Shown: positions 11,601-24,008, numbered from the stretch's first letter. The stretch is DNA of 64,000 nt from Tetrahymena thermophila SB210 (GCF_000189635.1 NW_002476303.1:1-64000); one strand, 5' to 3'. The notes: a model not told the origin generated them from the letters alone. Numbers and translations: made by a program.

Positions 11601-14600
11601 ATGATATAATATATTAAAGAATATTACTAATTAGAAGAAGTAATTATTAATTTTTTTATTAATATCCTTTAAATTTATATAAATTAATAAAAAAAGTTTT
11701 TAAGCTCTTCACTTTTATCACATTAGGTTCTCCATATTGATCTCAAGTATATTTTATTTATAATTATTATTTATATTATTATTAATATTTTTTATATATT
11801 TAACTTTCAATTTATTTAAATAAATAATTTTTATAATAGAAATTATCATAATTATTCATTGATCTTTATTAAAACAAAAAATTTTTAACTATTTTATCAT
11901 AATTTTAATTTCAATTTTAAATTATTTATTATTCATTTTTTATTATATGATATTTTTTCTTCATTTTTTGCTATTAAATCTTAAATTTAATAAAAGCAGT
12001 TAATTAGTTTTGAATTTTAATATTTTTAATTATAAAAATTAATTTAAATTATTAAAGCTTTTTTAATTTATTTTATTTATTTTCCTTTTTCTTTTTATTT
12101 GATTTATTTTTTTTTATTCTTTGTTAACTTCATTAATTATTAATTAATTTTATTATTTCATATTATTTCTTCATTTTTCCTTCTAATTAACTAGAGTGAA
12201 ATGTCTATTTAATTTATAAGAGGCGAAATGTAATATATCTTAATAACATAATAAATAAAGCTAAATTAGCTTAAAAAAGCTTTACTTTTGAGTTTTTAGA
12301 AAGCTTTAAATTCACAAAATATAAAATTTGAAATAAAATAAAAAACAGTACATTCTAAAAACATATCATTTTTTTTGAAAAAAAAATTTTAATTAATTTT
12401 ACAAACTCAAAATTCAAAGTAAAAAAAATTCTGAAAAAATGTTTAAAATTTTAATTTTATAAAATGTAAAAATATTGTATATAAAACTCGCTTCTTTTTG
12501 TGAATTTGTATGGCAACTAACTCTATTTAATGATATTTTTTTCTTTAATATTTAAAAAGTAACAAATAAATTGGTGATGAAGGTGCATCAGGCTTAGGTT
12601 CTGCTTTAGCAAATTGCATAAATCTCTCAAATTTGACAGTTGATCTTTAGTAAAAACAGTTTATTTGTTTTGGATTATGATATTTTTAATTATAAAAACT
12701 AATTAAAAACAATAAAGCTTTTTTTTTTCTTTTTCTTTTTTTTGTGCTTGCTTTTTTTTTGTTCTTTCTTTGTTAATTTAACTCATTCATCATTTTATTT
12801 TCAACTTTTGCTTTTATTATTAATTAATCATATTATCTCTTCATTTTTTAATTATTTAATGATACATTTTTTCTTCAATATTTAAAAAGGAAGAATTAAA
12901 TTGGTGATGAAGGTGCATCAGGCTTAGGTTCTGGTTTAGAAAATTGCATTAATCTCTCAAATTTGGCACTTGATCTTAGGTAAAAATAGTTTATTTGTTT
13001 TGGATTGTGATATTTTCAATTATATAAACTAATTAAAAACAATAAAACTATTTTTTCTTTTTCTTTTTCTTTTTATTGTGCTTGTTTTTTTTGTTCTTTC
13101 ATTGTTAATTTAACTCATTCATCATTTTATTTTCAACTTTTGCTTTTATTATCAATTAATCTTATTATTTCATATTATTTCTTCATTTTTTAACTATTTA
13201 ATGATATATTTTTTCTTCAATATTTAAAAAGGGAGAATTAAATTGATGATGAAGGTGCATCAGGCTTAGGTACTGGTTTAGAAAATTGCATTAATCTCTC
13301 AAATTTGACACTTAACCTTTAGTAAAAACAGTTTATTTTTTTTGGATTATGATATCTTGAATTATAAAAACTAATTAAAAACAATAAAGCTCTTTTTTCT
13401 TTTACTTTTTATTGTGCTTGCTTTTTTTGTTCTTTCTTAGTTAATTTAACTCATTCATCATTTTATTTCCAACTTTTGCTTTTATTATTAATAAATCTTA
13501 TTTTTTCATATTGGTTTCTTTTTTTTTCCTTCTAATTAACTATTTAATGATTTATTTTTTCTTAAATATTTAAAAAGTTACAATTAAATTGGTGCAATGG
13601 GTGCATAAGGCTTAGGTTGTGGTTTATAAAATTGCATTAATCTCTCAAATTTGACACTTGATCTTAGGTAAAAATAGTTTATTTGTTTTGGATTATGATA
13701 TTTTCAATTATAAAAACTAATTAAAAACAATAAAGCTCTTTTTTCTTTTTCTTTTTTTTGTGCTTGCTTTTTTTTGTTCTTTCTTTGTTAATTTAACTCA
13801 TCATTTTATTTTCAACTTTTTCTTTTATTATTAATTAATCTTATTATTTCATATTATTTATTCATTTTTTAACTATTTAATGATATATTTTTTCTTCAAT
13901 ATTTAAAAAGGGAGAATTTAATTGGTGACGAAGGTGCATCAGGCTTAGGTTCTGCTTTAGCAAATTGCATTAATCTCTAAAATTTGAAACTTGACCTTTA
14001 GTAAAAACAGTTTATTTGTTTTGGATTGTGATATTTTGAATTATAAAAACTAATTAAAACAATAAAGCTCTTTTTTCTTTTTCTTTTTATTGTGTTTGCT
14101 TTTTTTGTTCTTTCTTTGTTAATTTAACTCATTTATCATTTTATTTTCAACTTTTGCTTTTATTACTAATTAATATCATTATTTCTTCATTTTTTAACTA
14201 TTTAATGATATATTTTTTCTTCAATATTTCAAAAGGGAGAATTAAATTGGTGATAAAGGTGCATCAGGCATAGGTCCTGCTTTAGCAAATTGCATTAATC
14301 TCTCAAAGTTTAAACTTTATCTTAGGTAAAAACAGTTTATTTGTTTTTGATTGTGATATTTTGAATTATAAAAACTAATTAAAACAATAAAAATCTTTTT
14401 TCTTTTTGTTTTTATTGTGTTTGCTTTTTTTGTTCTTTATTTGTTAATTTAACTCATTCATCATTTTATTTTCAACATTGCTTTTATTATTAATTAATCA
14501 TATTGTTTCTTCGTTTTTTAACTATTAAATGATATATTTTTTCTTGAATATTTAAAAAGGGAGAATAAAATTGGTGATAAAGGTGCATCAGGCATAGGTT

Positions 14601-16556
14601 CTGCTTTAGCAAATTGCATTAATCTCTCAAATTTTAAACTTTATCTTAGGTAAAAACAGTTTATTTGTTTTTGATTGTGATATTTTGAATTATAAAAACT
14701 AATTAAAACAATAAAGCTCTCTTTTCTTTTTCTTTTATTGTGTTTGCTTTTTTTGTTCTTTCTTTATTAATTTAACTCATCATTTTATTTTCAATATTGC
14801 TTTTATTACTAATTAATATTATTATTTCTTCATTTTTTAACTATTTAATGACATATTTTTTCTTCAATATTTAAAAAGTGGAAATAAAATTAGCGATGAA
14901 GGTACATAAGGCTTAGGTTCTGGTTTAGCAAATTGCATTAATCTCTTAAATTTGACACTTGATCTTATGTAAAAACAAATTATTTGTTTTCGATTGTGAT
15001 ATTTTAAATGAAAAAACTAATTAAAAGCAATAAAGCTCTTTTTTCTTTTCCTTTTTATTTTGCATGCTTATTTTTGTTCTTTCTTTGTTAATTTAAATCC
15101 TCATCTTATTTTCAACTTTTGCTTTTATTATTAATTAATCATATTATTTCATATTATTTTTTCATTTTTTAACTATTTAATGATATATCTTTTCTTCAAT
15201 ATTTAAAAAGGGAGAATTAAATTGGTGATAAAGGTGCATCAGGCATAGGTCCTGCTTTAGCAAATTGCATTAATCTCTCAAAGTTTAAACTTTATCTTAG
15301 GTAAAAACAGTTTATTTGTTTTTGATTGTGATATTTTGAATTATAAAAACTAATTAAAACAATAAAAATCGTTTTTCTTTTTGTTTTTATTGTGTTTGCT
15401 TTTTTTGTTCTTTATTTGTTAAGTTAACTCATTCATCATTTTATTTTCAACATTGCTTTTATTATTAATTAATCTTATTATTTCATAATTTTTTAACTTT
15501 TTTTGATGATATATTTTTTCTTCAATATTTAAAAAGTGGAAATAAAATTAGCGATGAAGGTACCTAAGGCTTAGGTTCTGCTTTAGCAAATTGCATTAAT
15601 CTCTCAAATTTGACACTTTGCCTTGTGTAAAAACAGTTTATTTGTTTTGGATTGTGATATTTTGAATTATAAATATTAATTTAAAACAATAAAGCTCTTT
15701 TTTCTTTTTCTTTTTATTGTGTTTGCCTTATTTTGTTCATTCTTTCTTAATTTAACTCATTTATCATTTTATTTTCAGCTTTTGCTTTTATTATAAATTA
15801 ATTAATCTTATTATTTCATATTTTTTCTTTATTTTTTAACTATTTAATGATATATTTTTTCTTCAATTTTTAAAAAGTAGTAGCAATTAAATTGGTGCAA
15901 TGGGTGCATAAGACTTAAGTTCTGGTTTAGCAAATTGCATTAATCTCTCAAATTTGACACTTTATCTTAGGTAAAAACAATTTATTTGTTTTGGATTTTG
16001 ATATTTTGAATTATAAAAACTAATTAAAACAATAAAGCTCTCTTTTCTTTTTCTTTTTATTGTGTTTGCTTTTTATGTTCTTTCTTTGTTAATTTAACTC
16101 ATCCTTTTATTTTCAACTTTTTATTTTATTATCAATTAATTAATCTTATTATTTCATATTCTTTCTTCATTTTTTGCTTCTAATTAGCTTTAATGATATA
16201 TTTTTTCTTCAATATTTAAAAAGTAGCAATTGAATTGGTGCAATTGGTGCATCAGTTTATAATTTTTGGATTGTGATATTGTAAACAATAAAAATGAATA
16301 TAAAACAAAAAAGCTCTTTGAATTTTTTTGATAGTTTTTATTTGATTTATTTTTTTATCTTTTTTATTCCACTAATGCTATTATATTTATTAATTTAAGA
16401 AATAATTTTTAATTTAAAAATTTATTCTATTTTGATGTTTATTTAAAATTTACAAAAATTTATTATAAAATTTTTAGGTCAATTAATGAATTAAAAGTAA
16501 TAAGCAAGTGTCTTAAATCAAAAAGATTAGTTGTCTTTAAAAAATTCTTCTTGTGA
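11601..16556 (+). CDS. LRR (RNI-like) protein, 14 exons, gene A
   Basis: Predicted 385-residue LRR protein. Exon 1 (11601-11639) encodes 13 residues (MIQYIKEYYQLEE) ending in phase 0; exon 2 (11697-11746) encodes a half repeat (FLSSSLLSHQVLHIDL) ending in phase 2. Eleven 90-nt exons each encode one repeat with the core NQIGDEGASGLGSGLANCIN. The terminal exon (16478-16556) encodes a basic tail containing KSKRLVVF and ends in TGA. Exon lengths, phases and tail match genes B and C, which is the main support for this start and end. The 813-nt intron after exon 2 could hide another exon (see 11747-12559). A degenerate twelfth repeat at 16224 would be skipped. No signal peptide or membrane segment; the function is unknown beyond a probable protein-binding solenoid. 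Confidence 0.72.
11747..12559 (+). other. Long first-array intron of gene A with degenerate repeat units
   Basis: Parts of this intron resemble the array introns (for example about 11975-12180), so it seems to contain decayed repeat units. A TGA-free frame opens at ATG 12201 (MSIQFIRGEMQ...) and reaches a GT at 12419 in phase 2, so it could be an extra or alternative first exon. The homologous start in gene B (25512, MPIQFIKGKMQ...) loses that frame through an 8-nt length difference and meets TGA, which argues against it being essential coding sequence. Confidence 0.4.
12560..15970 (+). repeat. Array of 11 LRR exon-intron units of gene A
   Basis: Repeat exons are 12560-12649, 12890-12979, 13232-13321, 13578-13667, 13911-14000, 14236-14325, 14560-14649, 14879-14968, 15211-15300, 15537-15626 and 15878-15970 (or from 15881 using the next AG). 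The unit is about 320-345 nt: a 90-nt exon plus an intron of about 235-255 nt. The introns are nearly as similar as the exons. They begin GTAAAAACAG, pass through T-rich blocks and end TTCAATATTTAAAAAG. Exon and intron therefore duplicate as one unit, and recently. Confidence 0.88.
16224..16300 (+). pseudogene. Degenerate twelfth LRR exon of gene A
   Basis: After the usual TTTAAAAAG acceptor the sequence starts like a repeat exon (T AGC AAT then TGA) and keeps the ATTGGTGCAATTGGTGCATC core, but it has an in-frame TGA at 16231. Just after the GCATCAG it jumps straight into intron-like sequence (TTTTTGGATTGTGATATTG), so the second half of the exon and its donor are deleted. It is either a decayed unit inside the last intron or, if spliced in, would truncate the protein. 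Confidence 0.6.
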
Positions 16557-17841
16557 TAAACAAGTGGCGAAAAAAGGATGAATGAATAAATATCAAATGT
16601 TTGAAAAATAATATATATTTATAATATAATATTTTGAAAAAGCTTTTTCACCTAAAATAAAAATAGATAAATAGGTTTTTATTATTGATTTTACATTTAT
16701 AAATATTATTCATATTTTTGTAAATAAATAAATTATTTATAAAAAACAAAACAATTTAAAAATTAAATTTACTTAAATAAATTAATTCCTCTTGAGCAAA
16801 CCTTCCTGTTTCTCCAAAATTATAAAATAATTTGAAATTATTTTATTAAAAAAATTGACATTTTAATTAATTTAAAATAATAAAATTATTAATTAAAACC
16901 TATTATAAAAATTTTTGATCAAGAAAAATATTATTATTAATAAAAGCAAAAATAGATTTTTATTTTATAATACTTAATCGTAGATTATCCATATTATCAC
17001 TCAAATAGAGCCAAATACCTTTCTAAACTCTAGTGATATTGCAATACTATCTTCTGTAAAATTTAATATTTGAAAATAATTATTTTTTCGTATAACTTTT
17101 ATACTAAAATTAAATTATAACTAATCTAGTTTATAGAATTTCCAGATATTAAATACTAAAGCTTTGGTATCTAAAAGAATTTAAATCCTGGAAGTTCTAT
17201 CTTTGTAATTAATACATTATTTAGACATATTATTTCAAAATGAAATAAAATTTAAATATTATTTATTTCTTAATCAGATTATTTGATTATCTGATTCACA
17301 TACAATTATCTTATGAATAATAGCAAGGAGTTTCATGTTAAAACCATAAACAATAATAGGTTTATCTAAAGTAAGTAGAAAAGTAAATATATTTATATTT
17401 TTTAAATTATTATTAAAAAATATTCTTGAGAAATGTAAAAAAATTAAAAGCTTACTATTTTACAATAAAATCCAAATATTTGTATGAATAACCGAATGAA
17501 ATTAATATTAATATAATTTATTCTTAGCAACCAAAAATTGCTGATTTTGTAAGCAGTATTTTTGAAAAAGTAAATTATTTTTTTATCTACTTATAAAGAA
17601 ATTTTCTTAACAAAATATTTAATTTTAAATCGATATGAAATAATTTTACTTATTATCAGAATATCTATTATATATTTTATTAATTTAAAATATATGTTTA
17701 TCTTAAAGATTTAAATAAATATTAATTTAGTTATCTGTATAAAAAAATTAGAAGAAGATTAAAAAAATATATAATTTTTAATAATTATAAAACATTAACA
17801 TAAAATATTTTTATTAAGTAAATATATCATTAATTTTTTAT
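16557..17841. other. Intergenic AT-rich DNA between gene A and the peptide genes
   Basis: No coding region supported. From about 17251 the sequence belongs to the duplicated block that carries the small cysteine-rich peptide gene. The stretch around 16840-16890 also resembles the start of the second block near 18685, so copy 1 may hold a spacer of a few hundred bp that copy 2 lacks. Confidence 0.4.
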
Positions 17842-18597
17842 TCATTAAGGGTGACTGCTTTAAGGAAGACATGTTGGAACAAATAAATTTCCAACACAAA
17901 CAGTTCCAGGGCAGCAAGGAGTAGTGTAATTATAAGGAGGTAAAGCACTCACTGCACATGGGTTAGAGGAAGGAATGCAAACTTCTTAACCAAGAAAAGA
18001 TGACTATTTTACACTTAAATCAGCGCTATTAGCTATTTAGACACCAACAAATACCAAAGAAGCACTTAAGGCAATCAAAATAAAAACAGCTATGGCCTTT
18101 TAGATATTCATTTTTTATTTTGTTTGTTTTATATTTTGTATAATTATTTTTCTAATTTATCAAATCATTATAAAATAAGATTATTTTGTCAGTGTTTAAA
18201 CACTTAATTTTGATTTGATTTATCTAAGGCAAATAAATAGCTTTTTTGAAATCTTAATTATAAAACAAATTGGTTATTTAATCTTACTGAAAAAATTAGT
18301 TTACATTTTTCAAATTTAAATTTGTTTACAGAGCTACTAATAAAATATAATCAATCTAAATTATATTACATATTCTTTTATAATTTTTCTTTTATTAATA
18401 AGACAAATTTATAATCAAAAAATCTAGTTCATGCTCACCATTTTAGTTAGGAATGAACTTATTTATTTTTACAAAATTTTTGCTGTTTAGAAATAATCTT
18501 TATAAAATTAATGAACTTTTAAATAACTTTAAAGATAAATTGTATTTTATATAAATAAAATATATATATGTGTGGTTGATGATTCTTATTTTATATA
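17251..18597. repeat. Tandem segmental duplication, copy 1
   Basis: This block is repeated about 1.49 kb downstream (18737-20080). Similarity extends well past the peptide gene on both sides, including shared noncoding motifs such as the TCAGATTATTTGATTATCT stretch and the region downstream of the promoter side. Small indels separate the copies. The duplication is recent enough for noncoding DNA still to align by eye. Confidence 0.8.
17842..18111 (-). CDS. Small secreted six-cysteine peptide, copy 1
   Basis: Intronless gene for an 89-residue protein. Residues 1 to about 30 form a signal-peptide-like segment: a short basic start (MNIQKAIAVF), then a hydrophobic core rich in I, L, A and V. The rest has six cysteines at 45, 52, 66, 67, 72 and 81, spaced C-x6-C-x13-CC-x4-C-x8-C. 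The central CC pair is the arrangement seen in inhibitor-cystine-knot or granulin-like miniproteins, so a compact disulphide-bonded extracellular peptide is likely. There is no basis for naming a function: antimicrobial, signalling or protease-inhibitor roles are all possible. The start is the only ATG before the hydrophobic core. It is paired with 19338-19607 in the same orientation. Confidence 0.8.
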
Positions 18598-18736
18598 GCT
18601 AATCCTGTAATTATAATATCACAAACTGTGTAGGTATATTGGTAAATATATCATTTTTTTAATAATTTTCCCTAAAATCAAAAAATTTAATAAAAAAATT
18701 GATATCTTTAATTGATTTAAAATAATAAAATTATTA

Positions 18737-20080
18737 TTTAAATATTATTAATTTTCTGAATCAGATTATTTGATTATCTAATTCACACAAAATTATCTTA
18801 TGAATATTAGCAAGAGCTTTAATTTTAAAACCATAAACAATAATAGGTTTAAATAAAGTAAGTAGAAAAGTAAATAGATTTATTTTTTTAATTATTATTT
18901 AAAAATATTCTTGTGAAATGTAAATAAAAATTAAAAGATAGTATTTTAAAAATAAAATCCGAATATATATATGAATAACCTAATGTAATTAATATAAATA
19001 TAATTTATTCTTAACAATCAAAAATTGCAGATTTCATAAGCAGTATTTTTGAAATAGTAAATTATTTTTTTATCTATTTATAAAGAAATTTTCTTAACAA
19101 AATATTTAATTTTAAATTGATTTAAAATAATTTTACTTATTATCATATACATATCTAAAAGAATTATCTATCTTATTAACATAAAATATATTTTATCTTA
19201 AAGATTTAAATAAATATTAATTTAGTTATCTGTATAAAAAAATTAGAAGAAGATTAAAAAAATATATAATTTTTTAATTATAAGAAAACATTAACATAAA
19301 ATATTTTTATTAAGTAAAATATATCATAATATTTTATTCATTAAGGGTGACTGCTTTAAGGAAGACATGTTGGAACAAATAGGTTTCCAACACAAACAGT
19401 TCCAGGGCAGCAAGGAGTAGTGTAATTATAAGGAGGTAAAGCACTCACTGCGCATGGGTTAGAGGAAGGAATGCAAAGTTCCTAACCAAGAAAAGATGAC
19501 TATTTTATACTTCTGTCAGTGTTATTAGCTATTTAGACACCAACAAATACCAAAGAAGCACTTAAGGCAATCAAAATAAAAACAGCTATAGTCTTTTAGA
19601 TATTCATTTTTTATTTTGTTTGTTTTATATTTTGTATAATTATTTTTCTAATTTATCAAATCATTATAAAATAAGATTATTTTGTCAGTGTTTAAACACT
19701 TAATTTTGATTTGGTTTATCTAAGGCAAATAAATAGCTTTTTTGAAATCTTAATTATAAAACAAATTGGTTTAATCTTACTGAAAAAATTAGTTTACATT
19801 TTTCAAATTTAAATTTGTTTACAGAGCTACTAATAAAATATAATCAATCTAAATTATATTAAATATTCTTTTATAATTTTTCTTTTATTAATAAGCAAAT
19901 TTATAATCAAAAAATCTAGTTCATGCTCACCATTTTAGTTAGGAATGAACTTATTTTTACATGCTTTTTGCTATTAGCAATAAACTTTATAAAATTAATG
20001 AAATTTTAAATAACTTTAAAGCTAAATAGTATTTTATATAAATAAAATATATATAATTGATGATTCTTATTCTATATAAA
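18737..20080. repeat. Tandem segmental duplication, copy 2
   Basis: Second copy of the block at 17251-18597, same orientation, carrying the second cysteine-rich peptide gene and comparable flanks. After about 20040 the copies diverge; an ATTCTTATTTTATAT-like stretch is then repeated within the copy itself. Confidence 0.8.
19338..19607 (-). CDS. Small secreted six-cysteine peptide, copy 2
   Basis: Also 89 residues and intronless, with the same signal-peptide-like N-terminus and the same six-cysteine spacing as 17842-18111. It differs at six residues (A6T, S29N, A30T, L32R, V34I, V44L), all before the first cysteine. Residues 45-89 are identical, with only three silent changes there. One glutamine is TAA in one copy and TAG in the other, which directly shows the two codons are synonymous. 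The pattern suggests selection to keep the mature cysteine-rich region while the leader or propeptide drifts. Function unknown. Confidence 0.8.
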
Positions 20081-21013
20081 TAAGATATATAAATGTAATT
20101 AATAATTCTTATTTTATATTTTAAATTCAATTAAATTTTTCAGTTTTATTTACTTTTTTACATAAATTTAATAACAAATTCATTAAAATAAAATAACTTT
20201 TTAATAATATTTTTAGCAATAAAGATTTAGTTAGAATGTAATCTTAAATAAAATAGCATTCTAAATATCTAACTTCAATTTCATTTTAAACTTATTTTTC
20301 TCAAGAAATGTCTTAGTTAATATCAAATTTATTAAGTTATCCAGAATATATTAAATAATTTAAGACTCTTTACTTTATTTTTAATACAGTCGGGTAGATT
20401 AATTTTGGTCAAGATATATTAAATTGATTTTAATAAATTTTAATTCAGAATAAGTAGCAAGCATCTGTAATTTAGGATTATTGAATAATAGGCACAATTA
20501 AAATGATTTATATATAGTATCCTAGGGTACTGCCTTTTTCAAGGCTACATACATGAACAATAACTGAATATTTTAATTATATTTTTATGCAACTCTTTTT
20601 TAGAATGAATAAATAAATTTTAAATCCTTAAATTAGTTTTTAGTATTTAAAATAAATTAATAAAAAATTATTCAATAAATTTAATTTTTTTAAAGAGTTT
20701 TTAAAATAGTGATAGAACTTTATTACATTATAACATATGAATGAATTTTATTTTGCAAATTTATTAACAATTTAGTCATTTAAGCAATTTGTTATTTAAT
20801 TATTTATTTTCAAAAAAGTTCTTTAAGAGTTAGAAAATAATCTATGTACTTTTATTTGCTTAATACTTACTTAATCAAATTTTGGTTATTCATTATGATT
20901 ATCAACTTAGAATTACTAGATGAAGAAATAATTAAATCAAATCAAATTTACAAAAGTAAGCCAAATATTTAAACAATTAAATAAAACATGTATTTAAATA
21001 TGTTAATAAAATA
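20081..21013. other. Intergenic, nothing recognised
   Basis: AT-rich sequence with no sustained codon structure on either strand. It lies between the 5' side of peptide copy 2 and the 3' end of the dehydrogenase gene. Confidence 0.5.
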
Positions 21014-22033
21014 TCACTAAGAATGCAAAGATTTTTGTGCTGTTTAAGATGGGAATTTTTATTTTTTTCCTACCAAGGTATTTAGAGTATCCATAAGTGT
21101 AATTAGTCCTGCCAAATCTTTCAACCAAGCAGGTAAGCTAGAAACAAAAAATATAAACACCTCATAATGCCAGTTTATAAATACTATATTTCTTTTTTAA
21201 ATCAAGCTGTAATAAACAGTATTAGCAACTTTTTTCACACTTAAAGTAGGAAAGAGCTGTTTAAAAAATGTTTTAAATCCTTTAAATAATTCTGTATCCA
21301 CTTAATATGGATTTATAATAGTAAGTTTAACTTAGTTGTATTTTTCTTATGTCTTTAGTTCAGCTCTTAAAGCTTCGTTAAACATAACCAAACCAAACTT
21401 GGAAGAGGCGTATTCAGACGTTTTAAGTCCAACCTAAAATCCTGCAACAGAGCCCATAAAAAGGATGCTTTTCTCTTTTTTGTTTGCAAAATTTTTCTAA
21501 TTCAAAAAGAGATGAGTTAACTTCATATAAGATAATAAATTAATTTATTAAGCTTTGAAAAATGATTAAATTGCCATTGCATCAAAATACTCTATTAAGG
21601 CAACAGCAGCATTATTTATCAATATGTCAACGCAATTATATTTATCAATCACTTCCTAAAAGGCCTAATCTATTTATTTTTATTCACTCAAATCGCAGCT
21701 AATAAACTCTGCTTTTTAGCATTTACTTTTCAGAATATTTATTTATTCTTTATTCTCCTAAACATCAAATATCAATAGTGTAATATCTTTTCCATGATTA
21801 TTTGCTAAGATGTATGACAACTCCAAACCAATTCCATTGCTTCCACCAGTTAATACAACAACAAAGCCATCTCTAAAATTCAATCTCTTTTTAAAAAATG
21901 AGAAATATATCTCTGTTATAAGAAACTTTGCCAAAAAATAGGTTAAAATTAAAGCTAACAACAATCCTAGAGGACATACTATGTATTTTAGTAAGAAATA
22001 ATCTTCTACTATTCTTATGAGCAATAATATCAT
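21014..22033 (-). CDS. Membrane-anchored short-chain dehydrogenase/reductase
   Basis: Intronless 339-residue protein of the classical SDR superfamily, which catalyses NAD(P)-dependent oxidation or reduction of alcohols, steroids, retinoids or lipids. Visible motifs: the cofactor-binding TGGSNGIG at residues 62-69, an NNAAV variant of the NNAG motif at 140-144, the catalytic serine in GSVAG (about 195), and the YASSK motif with Tyr208 and Lys212. The catalytic set is intact. A hydrophobic N-terminal segment (about residues 1-40) precedes the Rossmann fold, the layout of ER-anchored 17-beta-hydroxysteroid or 3-ketosphinganine reductase-like SDRs. Another hydrophobic stretch near residues 284-300 may dip into the membrane. 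The ATG at 22033 gives the complete anchor. Substrate cannot be told from the sequence. Confidence 0.88.
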
Positions 22034-22626
22034 TTAAACACTATAAAATTTTATAATTTAATTTAAATTATTTCAATCCAATAAACAAAAAGGGTGCTTT
22101 TTTATCTTCAAAATAAATTTTTTTAAATGAAATAAACCAATTAATCCATCCATATTCAACACATCAACATAAATTACTTGCATGCAATAATAAGTTAAAA
22201 AAATATAAATAAATCTATTTATTTTTAATAAAAGTTGGTCTCATTTCACTCTTATTTAATTTGTGCACATTTTAATTACTTATTACAAAATATAAATTTT
22301 GCTTTTAATAAATATTTGGATAAATTATTGATAATGTCTTTCTTTGTTGATTAAGAAATTAATTAATAAGGATATTTTCATATCAAACAGAAGAACAGAA
22401 GAGGGGAAAAATTAATTTGAATTTTATTTGATTAAAGACTTTTATTAAAGGGAAAAATACAAATTTTATGTAATAATTAATTAGATATTAATAATTTATT
22501 AAAAAGTGAGAAGGAAAAAATAAACAGAGGAAATTAAGGATTTGCATTTCAGCTACTAAAATCAACTTTTAGGAAAAAAAAAATGCCAAGCTTTTTGCTT
22601 AGTCAGCTGATATCATAAGTTTTTAA

Positions 22627-22941
22627 ATGTACAATCTGAATAAGTAGATTTTTTACCGAAAATCTAGCTATGCATTATTAGATATTGGATTTAGTAAAGT
22701 CAATTATCCTGCAAAATATGATGATACTAATCCAATTAAAATCTACTTAAAGTTTTTAAACAAATGCAATAATTTAAAATAAATTTTGCAGAATCAACCA
22801 GCAAATATGAATGATATCGGCTGTACTCAACTTAGACTAAGCAAATTGTTTAGCATCATCTCGCTGAACTGGAGAAAGATGTTGGTATTCATCTAACTGT
22901 TTTTCTACTCTTGGAAAAGACGAAAAAGACAGATAGATTGA
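22627..22941 (+). pseudogene. Possible LRR-derived relic ORF
   Basis: A TGA-free frame of 104 codons in a stretch less AT-rich than its surroundings. It contains LKFLNKCNNLKQI and, further on, GCTQLRLSKL, which resemble the L-x-NC-x-x-L cores of the neighbouring LRR repeats. A minus-strand frame over the same bases is also open, so the coding sense is uncertain. Lack of splice context suggests a decayed fragment. Confidence 0.25.
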
Positions 22942-24007
22942 GTTCAAAGTCACTAATCCTTTTAGCTATCCAAAAATCCTCAACTAAGAAGAATGTTTAT
23001 TAGAAACTCACAAATTCTCTTTCTAGTAATTTATAATTAGTATTTTTTAAAAAAAAGCTTAGATAATAGAACGAAAATAATTGAGATCTCCAACTGCTTC
23101 GAAATAAAACTCTCGTCTCTCATTTTAATAAAAAGAAAGAAAGATATTTTAAAAATAAAGAAAGAAATTTTAAAAAGAAAGAAAAAGATAAAAAAATTAT
23201 AAAAGAATTAAATTAAAAAGAAAAAAATCAAAAGAAATAAAAAAAAACAAATAGAAGAAAATAAAGATAAACAAATATAAAATAAACAATAAAGAATAAA
23301 TAATAATTAAAAAGAAAAATCAAACAACATCATAAAAATAAATTAAAAAATACAAAATATATATTGACTTAAATTCCATCTGCATCTGCGGCTTTTTTTT
23401 AAAGCTTAATTTTAATAAATATATTTTTGATTTGAAAGTTATATTTAAATATTTTTTAATTAATATTGGCTAAATAAATATTTGATTTATATCTAGAAAT
23501 AATAAAGTCTTAGGACAAATATAATTTTTTTAAAAGAAGATTTTTAAATCTAAAAATTTTTCTATTTCAAATATTTAATTTATAAAACTAAAAAAAAGCA
23601 GGTTCATAATATTTTACTTTTTATAAAGAATTTGTATGATGCGACATTTCAATAATACAATTTCATTTTAAAAAAAGTATAGAAATCATATTAAAACGGG
23701 ATAAAACCAAAAATATTCATATTAGAGGCCAAATCCTTAGGTTTGTAGCTTATCTTCAGCAATATCTTATTTTAGATGTCTACTGTACCCTTATAATATC
23801 CTTTATGAGCTTTTTTACAGAATAAATAGTTTATTGAGGATCAAATGGTTGAATTTACTTGCTTTATAATAAAAAATGTTAAATGAAAAGAAATTTTTTT
23901 TTTCCTTACTCTAAAATACAGATAATTTTTCTTTTAACTTTTATGATGAATATATTTATATATGTAGTGTGGTATAAAAACGCCTACGCATTAAATTTAT
24001 AATAATA

Positions 24008-24008
<1 letters not shown>

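Noticed and set aside
16224-16233. TGA at 16231 as the natural stop of gene A
   Set aside because: Possible, but a downstream phase-2 exon at 16478 matches the terminal exon of gene B and resembles that of gene C, so the degenerate unit is more likely skipped.
23120-23330. Purine-rich tract as a Lys/Arg/Glu-rich coding exon
   Set aside because: Low-complexity AAAG/AAAT runs are open in several frames, with no start, splice sites or conserved pattern.
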